From Thermothelomyces thermophilus ATCC 42464 (taxonomy: Eukaryota > Ascomycota > Sordariomycetes > Sordariales > Chaetomiaceae), in the NCBI RefSeq assembly GCF_000226095.1, contig NC_016472.1:1488001-1552000 (forward strand): a DNA stretch of 64,000 nt, given 5' to 3'. This document shows, one piece after another, positions 56,280-64,000 of this stretch (positions are counted from its first letter, which is position 1; every line of letters starts with the position of its first letter). The notes beneath the pieces are model-generated. The model did no database searches, was not told the origin of the DNA, and worked only from the letters and a program-made list of their open reading frames with translations. The translations under genes and the position numbers were made by a program.

Positions 56280-56609
56280 GACGGGTTGGGTTGAGGGAGT
56301 AATGTATACATAACATAAAGAAAGCATGCACGGGTTAGTAACCGGCATGTACAGGGTTGCTGAAGAGTAAAGTATGACTGCAAGCATGAGAGAATGTTGT
56401 CCAAGGCCCCCAACAACCAGCAGCAATTCTTGAAGGATCTTGTTACGCCAGCATGCTTGCAAGGGTGCACTAGTTAAAAACCACCCGTACCATAACCCAG
56501 AGAAACAGGACTTGGGCAAAATGCTGCCGAGGTTGATACCATATCAAACAACAACAAGGTCGCCCCCGTCTTTGACGATGGGACAACGCGTCTTCCACCC
56601 CGGCTCTAA
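56280..56609. other. Convergent spacer between PEX6 and the SH3BGR-like gene
   Basis: No gene; two 3' flanks. Confidence 0.65.
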
Positions 56610-57773
56610 TTACTGCCCCTTCCCTTTCGCCTCCCCGCCGCCGGTCTTTCCCTCTTCCTTCTTCTTTCCTTCTTCCTCGTCACCATCCTCTTCCACGTCA
56701 TCTTCCTTCCCTTTCTCCTCCTCCCCCTCTTCCCGAATCGCCTCGGCCTTCTCGACGGCCGCGATCTCGGCCGCGCTCGCCCGCTCCACAGGTGCCCCGT
56801 GCAGCTCCGTCACCGGCGGCTCCACGTCTCGCGGCTTCCAGCTGGTCGACGTCGGCGACTGCGTCGGGGCCGGGCCGCCGGCCGGCGCCTTCCAGCCCGA
56901 GGAGGTGGGCGACTGAAGGCCGGCGGTTGTCCCCTGGGAAGCCGAAGAGGTGGTGGTGGTGGCGGTGGCGTCGCTGGCCTTTGTGCTGGCGGTCGCGCTT
57001 GTGGAGGAGGGGGATGTGGAAGCAGTGCTGGCGCTATTGTTGTTGTTGCTGCTGCTGTTGTTGTTGTTGTTGTTGTCGTTGTTGTTGCCCTTGCCGTGGA
57101 CCTTATCGCGGAGGGACTGCAGGTGGACTTGCTTCGCCTTGGCGGCTGCTTCCTCGGCTATGCTGCGGACGGGAAGGGTGACATTGGCGGCGGCTGTCGA
57201 GGCGGCGGAGGCGGCCTTCTCTGTAGCGGTTGTCTTGGACGCTGATGCTGATGCTGGTGCCGGTGCCGGTGCCGGTGCCGGGGGCGCGGGCGATGCCGTC
57301 GTCGCGGATGGTGCCTTCGGCGCGCCTGCTGGGGGCTGCTTGGGCGCCTGGTGGATGGAGGGTTGAGTGTATTCGTCGTAGTAGAAAGTGACATGGTCCT
57401 TGAGCTCGCCGTACTCGTTCCACTCTTCAATTTCTACGATGTCCTGGGAAACCGCGGCGGATTAGTACGCGGCCGGGAGCAAGGGGCTCAGACGCGGTGA
57501 ACCTACACCCAAGACCATGCCCATCTGCACCAGCCCCGGGAGCTTGCGCTGGCGCCCGCTCGCATCCTTGCCGGCACGGCGGCCCCATAGCATGCGGGCC
57601 TTCTCGTCGGTGGCAATATCAATGGCCTTGAACGGTATGCGGTTGGCGCGCAGGATGGTTTCGAGGCGCGACGTCGCCGTGACGATGTGAGAGGAGCCCG
57701 CCGTCAACGATGTGTAGATGTACAGGGCGGGGTCGGTCGAGTACGACTTGGTTTCGCTGCTTTCCGACGCCAT
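56610..57773 (-). CDS. SH3BGR-like thioredoxin-fold protein with long low-complexity tail
   Basis: Two exons: 57773-57507 and 57443-56610, phase 0; 366 residues. The N-terminal ~110 residues match the SH3-binding Glu-rich (SH3BGR/glutaredoxin-like) fold: 'PALYIYTSLTAGSSHIVTAT' then 'RLETILRANRIPFKAIDIAT', 'KARMLWGRRAG', 'LPGLVQMGMVLGDIVEIEEW' and 'NEYGELKDHVTFYY'. No CxxC redox motif is present, as in this family. The rest is Ala/Pro/Thr/Ser-rich, with poly-Ala-Pro and poly-Asn runs and an SP/SW motif duplicated as 'QSPTSSGWKAP' and 'QSPTSTSWKP', then a Lys/Glu acidic tail. The function in fungi is unknown to me; it may be an adaptor for SH3 proteins. Confidence 0.85.
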
Positions 57774-58853
57774 GGTGTTGCCGGCGCTGTCTGCAGGACG
57801 CCTTTTTGTTTGATCTCTTCTTTTTCTCGGCTGTGTTGGATCGCCTTGTCTCCAAAGCTCGAGATCGGGCGCGAAGGCCAGTTCCTAAAAGCCGTGAAGG
57901 AGGGGCACCGCCAGCCACTTTTGCGGGGTAGCTGAGGGAGGGGCACTCGCACACCTACCAAGACACTAGCAAAGGTTGGGAAGAAAGCGATGTTTTTTGG
58001 GTGGGAAAAAGAAAAGAAAAGAAAATAAGGAAAGGAAAAACAATGTAGAGAGAAAGACTTCGAGTAAATAGAGCCTATTGAGAGTGTACCAGTAGTTGTA
58101 GGAGCGACTACAATGGCTGGCTGCCCTGCGAAAGGAGACAAAAAACGTGGTCGTCTGTCTTAGAGCTCCTGCAGCCACGAGACATGAAACAGGTCGGTTC
58201 AGTGCCCATCATCCATTGCATCTCCCGATGATGCAACGCAATCCACACAGCCGATCTGGAGTTGGCGCCGGATGTCGTCGACGAAGCAGGCCTCCCGCTC
58301 TCCATAAAAAGCACACATTCCAGTCAATCGTGCTTTGTTGTTGTCCCAGATGAATCGACCGAGAGGATCATGGCTAACAAAGCTCGCCCAACAATGCTCT
58401 CTAAGGCTTCTTTCAGATCCGATCAAGGACGGTCACGCTTGTGACAAACGGACTCGGCTCAACATAGATCGGACTAACAGGCGCAGTCGGTGGGTGGCGG
58501 GGTTTCCTCATCATTGCTCGGAGATTCTCTTGTTGAAACGAGACCGTGGCCCGTCACCACGTTGGCGATGAGGCTGAGAACAAGTCCTTGTTAGATGGTA
58601 GTACCCCTTTCAAAGGGCAAAGGCTCGACAGAAGGCATCACAAAGCGTTGGTGTCTCGAGTTCATCCCATTGAGGCTCCCCCCGCCGGAATCAGCAACAC
58701 TCCGGAGATGGAGGTAGTAGTATATAGAGGCAATCGTAAAGCACGTTGATACATGAGACTGCAGTTCGAGGGCAAGCCGAGTCGATATCACACCAGTTCA
58801 TCCCGCTCCCTGTTCCTGTGTGCACATACCACTTGACCATTAGGGAAAAAAAA
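57774..58853. other. Intergenic upstream of SH3BGR-like gene
   Basis: No recognised gene; the left part should be the SH3BGR-like promoter. Purine-rich stretch near 58000-58040. Confidence 0.5.
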
Positions 58854-59441
58854 ATGTGTCTAATCGGTCTTTTACTCCCCTTCGAGCGGGAGAAGGAGAC
58901 GCGAAGGCATAAGAGCAGAAGCTCGAGTCACGGACGCTCTAGTCACGGACGCTCTGAGCGCCCGCACCGAGAACGAACCCATCGACGAGAGAAGGAGAGG
59001 GCGAGGGATTCGGCCGTGTTGGCTGAAGAGGCCCTGGCGCGGCTATGCCTCTCGCTGGAGCACAGTCTCGTCGAGGAGCGGCAGAGATGGCAAGAGCAAA
59101 CCCGGCTGGACATGTCAGAAAGGTGCCGCCTAGGACTCGAACGAGAGCGGACGCCGTTCGAAGAGGCGCCGCCGTACAGCCCCCCCAACACGGCACCCGA
59201 AGCAAAACCCGAGCCGCCGCATCCGAGCGGCCAGGCCGACAGTTCCCATTCCCGTGGCAAAGACTCGGCTGGCACGACATACTGCTGCCGCCACTGCGTC
59301 TGCACCCGCTGCGGTTCCGCCATCATCGAGTGCCCGGCGGTTCCCGAGCTCGACGCCACCCGGATCGGAACCTTCACGGACAGCGGTGCCGATTCGCGGA
59401 AACGACAGTTCCGGTCGAGTGGTGGCCCACACAAACCTTGA
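58854..59441 (+). CDS. Small RS-rich ORF with a Cys-rich motif, unknown function
   Basis: Open frame of 195 residues from the ATG at 58854. I do not recognise it. Layout: short hydrophobic start 'MCLIGLLLPFERE', an Arg/Ser/His-rich segment (~20-55) that includes a direct duplication of SHGRS, a Glu/Arg-rich probable helix (~60-110), a Pro-rich part, and 'YCCRHCVCTRCGSAIIEC' (~150-167), whose paired Cys (CxxC and CxxC) could bind zinc. The antisense frames are also open, which is a warning. Against chance: skewed, domain-like composition and Cys spacing. It could be one exon of a larger gene. Confidence 0.45.
   Translation: MCLIGLLLPFEREKETRRHKSRSSSHGRSSHGRSERPHRERTHRREKERARDSAVLAEEALARLCLSLEHSLVEERQRWQEQTRLDMSERCRLGLERERTPFEEAPPYSPPNTAPEAKPEPPHPSGQADSSHSRGKDSAGTTYCCRHCVCTRCGSAIIECPAVPELDATRIGTFTDSGADSRKRQFRSSGGPHKP
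58926..58955. repeat. Two tandem copies of a 15-bp unit inside the RS-rich ORF
   Basis: AGTCACGGACGCTCT occurs twice back-to-back, in frame, encoding two SHGRS units. Confidence 0.9.
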
Positions 59442-61029
59442 CGGCGGCCCGATGGGAGTGATGGGAGTGGCAAGGACAGTGGCGGAAATGCGGCCGGTTA
59501 TTGCCGGGAACCAAGGAGAGCCCTTGTTGGTGTGTTCGTCCCATGTTGGCAAACTAGACGGATCAATCCATCTTGTCTATCAGAGTACTTCATAGTCCGT
59601 AGCACAGTTATTCCGTACACCGCACGTGAAACATTAGAATCGGCTGCCCAATTTAAAGAGTCGAAATTTCGCGGGGTCTTGGCATGGTGACCCCGGATAT
59701 TGATGAATCTGCAATTTACTATGTATGGTCAAGTGGAAAGGGGGTCTCTTGTCAAACGCGGATTGCCCATGTTAAAATGCTGCCGACCGAAATAACGTTT
59801 TTGCCAAGCCATGCGTACGGGGGGTCCAGATTCCCCTTCAGCAGGGTCTGGAGCGCAATGCGCAGGGCTCGCTGTGGTTACATGGGTAGTGTAACTATCG
59901 CAGTACTCTGTGTCATGCAGCATGTTGTACTTCTTCAAAGTAGAGTTGCGATCGCAAATATATCGCAAAGTCAGCCCCGGGGCATGCGACTGTTCCCCTC
60001 TTGAGCTTCCGATAAGCCATCTATTTTTGCTCGCACGGTATGACAGTGGCATGCCCCCTCGCTCGACTAGCGCGGCACGGCGTATCGAATGATGTCCCAT
60101 TTGCTCGTTTTGGGCGTTGGCGCGGGCATTTGTCGGCCAGACCCGTCTTAGAGACACACTCTTCGGCAATGCCTCCAAAACACACGCGCAGATAACTATG
60201 TGGCAAGCAAGAAAAGAAAAAAGAGTTTTGCAGACTCCAGCGTGCACTACCTTGCTGCGCAAGTGGACACCGGCATCATCAGCCCGAGTGGATTGATGAG
60301 TTGTTTCCTGGTGCCGCATTGGGCGCTGACAGCCCAGAGCGTAGTGTACAGTACTTTGCAGATCGGACACAAGCATGAGGGGGGGGTTCTGGGGCCCACC
60401 GCACTCAAATTTCAAGTGGTCGATGCTCCCTTGTCCGCTGACCGTCCCTTGCAGGCGGAACGTGCCCGACCAGTCACCGGCACCCGCTCGTCAAAATAAG
60501 GGTCTCCACCCCTTCATCGCTGCAAGGTACCGGTTTTCGCCCGGTCGATTGCGTGTCAATCCCTGGGCATCCCTGGGCGTCCCTGGGTGCTCCATCCCCC
60601 ACTGGTCCGCTCCTCAAGTTGGCGCAACATGGCTCGCTGTCGTGCCAGGGTGGGAAGGTGCCCCCAAGGCGCAAAGATTCTGGGCGCTCCCACAGCTCCC
60701 CTAATAAAAAAGCATTGCATTTCCCGTCCCATTCGATCTGCGCTCCCTCCTTCCCCCCCTTTCTTTCTTCACCCACACAGCGCGTCCAGCAGCCATCCGC
60801 TCCTTTCTCAACCTTCCCGGCGTCACAGCCTTCCACTCTTTTGAATCAGTTCAACAACTGCAAACGCCACCTTCAATCGGTCGGTCGTTTTTAAGTTTAC
60901 CAGACCTATTACAACCTTTTGGCTGCGGTCGCGCCTTCTTTTACATTACCGACCTCGTTTCGTTAAACCTGTCGATTGCGGAGCGGTCTTGGCCGAAGCG
61001 CATCACATCGCCGTCATAAATCAGACAAA
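59442..61029. other. Intergenic upstream of the GPI-anchored protein gene
   Basis: No gene supported in 1.6 kb. A TA-rich element (CCTAATAAAAAAGC, near 60700) followed by a CT-rich stretch suggests promoter and leader of the gene at 61030. Confidence 0.5.
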
Positions 61030-61482
61030 ATGCAGTTCAAGAGCATCTTCGCCGTCCTCGCCACTGGCCTGTCCCTGGTCGCCGCCCAGGAGAGCGACAG
61101 CACCGTCACCTCTACCCAGACGCTGACCAGGACGGTCACCATCACCGAGTGCAACCCGACGGTCACCAACTGCCCCGGCCGCACCTCCACCTCCACGTCG
61201 ACCACCACGTCGACCACCACCACCACCAGCAGCAGCAGCTGGGCGTCGTTCCCTCTGTCCAACTCGACGAGCACCGTCGGTCCCACCGCCAGCTCCTCCT
61301 TCATCTTCACCACCTCGACCGCCCTCGTCGTCCCGCCCTCGAGCTCGGGTGTCGAGGTCCCTCCGTCCGAGACGACGTCCAGCTCGCCCTCGATCCCCAC
61401 CGCCGCCGCCGCGGGCCTCTATGTCCAGCCCGCCATGCTTCTCGGTGTCCTGGGCGCCGCCGGTGTTGCTCTCCTGGCCTAA
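61030..61482 (+). CDS. GPI-anchored Ser/Thr-rich cell-surface protein
   Basis: 150 residues, single exon. Signal peptide 'MQFKSIFAVLATGLSLVAAQ' (cleavage probably after Ala19). The mature chain has one Cys pair ('ITECNPTVTNCPG', residues ~38-47), then Ser/Thr/Pro-rich sequence with runs of Thr and Ser that are probable O-mannosylation sites. The C-terminus ends in a hydrophobic stretch 'PAMLLGVLGAAGVALLA' after small residues, a GPI attachment signal. The strong codon bias (C-ending codons) suggests high expression. Small GPI proteins of this type occur across Sordariomycetes; a specific role cannot be assigned. The upstream leader has TATA-like and CT-rich elements. Confidence 0.88.
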   Translation: MQFKSIFAVLATGLSLVAAQESDSTVTSTQTLTRTVTITECNPTVTNCPGRTSTSTSTTTSTTTTTSSSSWASFPLSNSTSTVGPTASSSFIFTTSTALVVPPSSSGVEVPPSETTSSSPSIPTAAAAGLYVQPAMLLGVLGAAGVALLA

Positions 61483-63358
61483 ACGAACGTAGCCACTCTG
61501 TTCTCAAGATGCGCGCTTCGAGAGGGACGGGTGGGAGGCTCAAGACTCATCTGGCGTTGACGATTTTATACCCATGAATACAAGCTTTATTTTTGAAACT
61601 CTTTGCTTCTCTGCCACCTTACTTGATTCTCCGGGGATGAGACGTTTGGGGCTTTTTGATTGGAAGTAACACCTTGAAAGGTGTGGAAAAAGGGTGGGGG
61701 AACGGGATTCAATATTACGAGGCAACTCGCCAACCATTTCCTTTGATTTTTGATCATCTTCGAGCGGGATACCGGCCGGCATGTTGGACAATAGACTATG
61801 ACATGCCTTTGTTGGCATGGCTTGGGCATCATGGCGCCTGAGTTTCTGACCCGAGTTCTTTGTAGTGCTGCAGCTCGCACACAAGTGCTTGGTAACGAAT
61901 TGAAGGATGAAAGAAACATTCCGCCGGTCTCTCCTTTGGTTATCTTTTCTGGTTGTTCCTGGCACGGTCAATGAAGGGTTCGACATTGCATTGCGCCGTT
62001 GTTGCACAGATTGATCTGCCTCAGTAGTGTCGATCTGGAGATGTACAGGTAAACGGTCGATCCAGAGGAATCAAGGCCAGTACTGATACTAGTCGATCTC
62101 ATGCACTTGTAGATGTGTTGTTGTGTAAGCACGTAAGCATTCTCGCTTGATCGCATTCCTCAATAACCTGTAATTTTTCAGCTGCAATATGTATAAGTCG
62201 ATGGTGCTAAAGTCGACCGACTTCTCAACCGCCCCCAAATAAGTTTCCCCTGAGAAGCATTGTTTTCCTTAAGAGATCCCAGATGGCAAGCGAGTGTAAG
62301 GTGTTACACCTTCGAACCGTAGTGTCGAGTGAACAGGTGAACCTATCACACCGACTCGGGTGAACGAAGAGCCAGCTCCTATTTCTTCACAGCTATATGC
62401 CGCTTATAGAGGGAGAAGTAACTAGAGACATGAATCGTTTCGACGGCAGGGATGATGCGAGACGGCAACCTGGGAGTCCGGTACGTGGAGAGTGGTAAGA
62501 GCAAGTGCCGGTCTAGTCTGGGTTAGAGTGATGTTGTTGGGAGTTGAAAGCTGCCCCTTGCCCCTTTGTGATAAACTCACTGGTAACGATCCCTATCCTA
62601 CTTACACCACAGGCCATCCCCCCAGTCAAAGGAGTAGCATCGTTGTTGTACTCCTGGGCCTTGTTGGTTGATGGTGTAGGCGGTCAGGAACCTGTTCTTT
62701 ATATCCCCTGAGATCCAAGGTTTAAAATATCACTTTGTTCACCCTCCGGATGACCACGTCCACCCTTCCAGGTCACCCTTCAAGTAGATTCCTAGATTTC
62801 CCGTCGTTAGCCCTCGTGCCTTGGAAACTTGCCCCTTTCAAAGGGCCGCATTATATCGTGACCTTGACGAGAGCACGCTCCACTCATGCCGGTCCGAACT
62901 TCTTTCTCAGACAACCTTTGAATACCTGGTCACTTGGTGCAAGACGAACTGCCACGTCCCAAGCCACGTCTATAGGAGACAATGGCGGTTGCGACGAGGT
63001 GAACATCGATGCTGTTCCAGCTGGCAACATCACGGCTGTCCCGGACAGCATTGGGAACATATGCCAAAGGAGGCGCCATGTATTTGCACATATATATAGG
63101 GGTATCATCGACCGAGTATCTGCCGTTCACGATACCTGAACATCCTCAACTCAGCCGTTCACATCATCTACCAGTTCAAGAGCATCAAAACTATAATTCG
63201 AAGGACACTCTTCACCCATCACTCCCCAGACACTCTCACAGTCTCCAAAGCCACATTACTCCTCCACCGATCGAAACTCGATCCTTGACATCAGTAGGTC
63301 CTTCACCCCCCTTCAAGAGACCATTGGAGCCTCGCTGATCATCAATTACTAGGACATA
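61483..63358. other. Intergenic, 1.9 kb
   Basis: No gene recognised. AT-richer than coding regions, with only short ORFs. Confidence 0.45.
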
Positions 63359-63571
63359 ATGCCTTTCGTGTGCCAGCACTTTTCGGACTACACCTGCACC
63401 AACACGGTGGAGGTCAAGGACACGCTCTGTAGCCAGTGCGAGCAGGGCAAGTGTGGTCAGTCTGGCATCTCGTGCTCCAAGAACAGGGCCTTGTACCGCT
63501 CCGAGACCACCACGGACACGAGCACAGACACAAGCACAACCACGACCACGACCACGACCACGGGTAATTGA
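63359..63571 (+). CDS. Small Cys-rich protein with Thr-rich tail, unknown function
   Basis: 70-residue ORF starting at an ATG. Five Cys in the first 40 residues occur as 'VCQHFSDYTCTN', 'LCSQCEQGKCG' and 'ISCSKNRALY', giving six Cys in all if the first is counted; pairs are spaced CxxC-x4-C. The C-terminal ~20 residues are a Thr/Asp/Ser repeat encoded by ACG/ACC triplets. No signal peptide is visible, so a secreted effector is unlikely; a small metal-binding or cytosolic peptide is possible. Upstream sequence 'CATCAATTACTAGGACATA' could include a splice acceptor, so this may be a last exon. Confidence 0.45.
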   Translation: MPFVCQHFSDYTCTNTVEVKDTLCSQCEQGKCGQSGISCSKNRALYRSETTTDTSTDTSTTTTTTTTTGN

Positions 63572-63590
63572 GGAGACTGGGCTTTTCCTG

Positions 63591-63739
63591 TCTTGATTTT
63601 GGGAAAGGGGGAAGCGGTTACAAGGATACAAGGCATAGAATGAAAATGAGGGTGCAGGCACCAGGGTTTTTTTCACATCTTGATTTTGGGAAAAGGAGAA
63701 GCGGTTACCAGAAGGACACGGGTATAGAATGGAAATGAG
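63591..63739. repeat. Tandem duplication, about 62-bp copies with 87-bp period
   Basis: Copy 1 starts at 63591 and copy 2 at 63678; both open with TCTTGATTTTGGGAAA and share AAGCGGTTAC and ATAGAATG blocks, with several differences. It lies just after the stop of the small Cys-rich ORF, probably in its 3' UTR. Confidence 0.85.
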
Positions 63740-64000
63740 ACACTAGGGGGTGGGATAGAGGACATTTTTAAAAGCGCAGGCGCAGGATTATAGTTTAGTC
63801 ATAAGAACAACTCGCGTTGCTTTCCTCAACTTAAGACATATTCCGTCATGGCGGTTAGAAATGTTGGTGCCGTACAAACACCGTCTTTTCGTAATCGTCG
63901 CGTCCAAGACGGTTTGTGTCCATTCGAGCTGAGTGTTCTATTGACACTGGGAGAGAGCCGAGGAAGGTGGTCCATCAGATAAAAGGTTCCTGGAAGCCCC
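63740..64000. other. Window end, no gene seen
   Basis: Non-coding as far as can be read; short overlapping ORFs only. Confidence 0.5.

Overview
The window is nuclear DNA of a filamentous ascomycete. Coding regions are GC-rich with strong GC3 bias. Genes are split by short GT-AG introns (about 50-250 bp) with CTAAC-like branch sites. The protein set is typical of Sordariomycetes, most likely Sordariales (Chaetomiaceae-like); that placement is inferred from overall protein resemblance, not from a search. I read 21 protein genes with reasonable to strong support, two weaker small ORFs, and one RNA gene (U6 snRNA). I saw no transposon, virus-like element, CRISPR array, rRNA gene or convincing tRNA. 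Many long antisense ORFs are composition shadows. Exon joins were made by eye from splice consensus plus family conservation.

Left third (1-27 kb): a partial SLC26/VSB1-type vacuolar transporter; GINS subunit PSF1; mitochondrial disaggregase HSP78; the small GTPase ARF1 head-to-head with the p24 cargo receptor EMP24; a DUF3405 type II membrane protein; the succinate dehydrogenase flavoprotein SDH1 (six exons); a PXB-PX-DUF3818 lipid-binding protein (eight exons); and a tail-anchored coiled-coil protein.

Middle (27-45 kb): ribosome-biogenesis factor CGR1; a 946-residue disordered Ser/Pro-rich protein; the peroxisomal E2 PEX4; Golgi mannosyltransferase MNN9; proteasome ubiquitin receptor RPN13; the U2 snRNP factor CUS2; the purine enzyme ADE17; and U6 snRNA. 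The U6 gene carries a spliceosomal-type intron just upstream of its ACAGAGA box and a candidate extragenic B box.

Right third (45-64 kb): a GH125 alpha-mannosidase with an acidic homopolymer inside the catalytic region; a sterol-esterase-type lipase; the peroxisomal AAA ATPase PEX6; an SH3BGR-like thioredoxin-fold protein with a low-complexity tail; a small RS-rich Cys-motif ORF; a GPI-anchored Ser/Thr-rich surface protein; and a small Cys/Thr-rich ORF followed by a tandem duplication.

Most of the window is ordinary housekeeping sequence. Recurring themes are the secretory pathway and glycan processing (ARF1, EMP24, MNN9, GH125, DUF3405), peroxisomal receptor recycling (PEX4, PEX6), mitochondria (HSP78, SDH1) and splicing (U6, CUS2). 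Nothing looks like a new multi-gene system. The points most worth checking are the intron-bearing U6 locus, sense-strand poly-C tracts in introns and leaders, and a stop-free intron of 3n length in PEX6.
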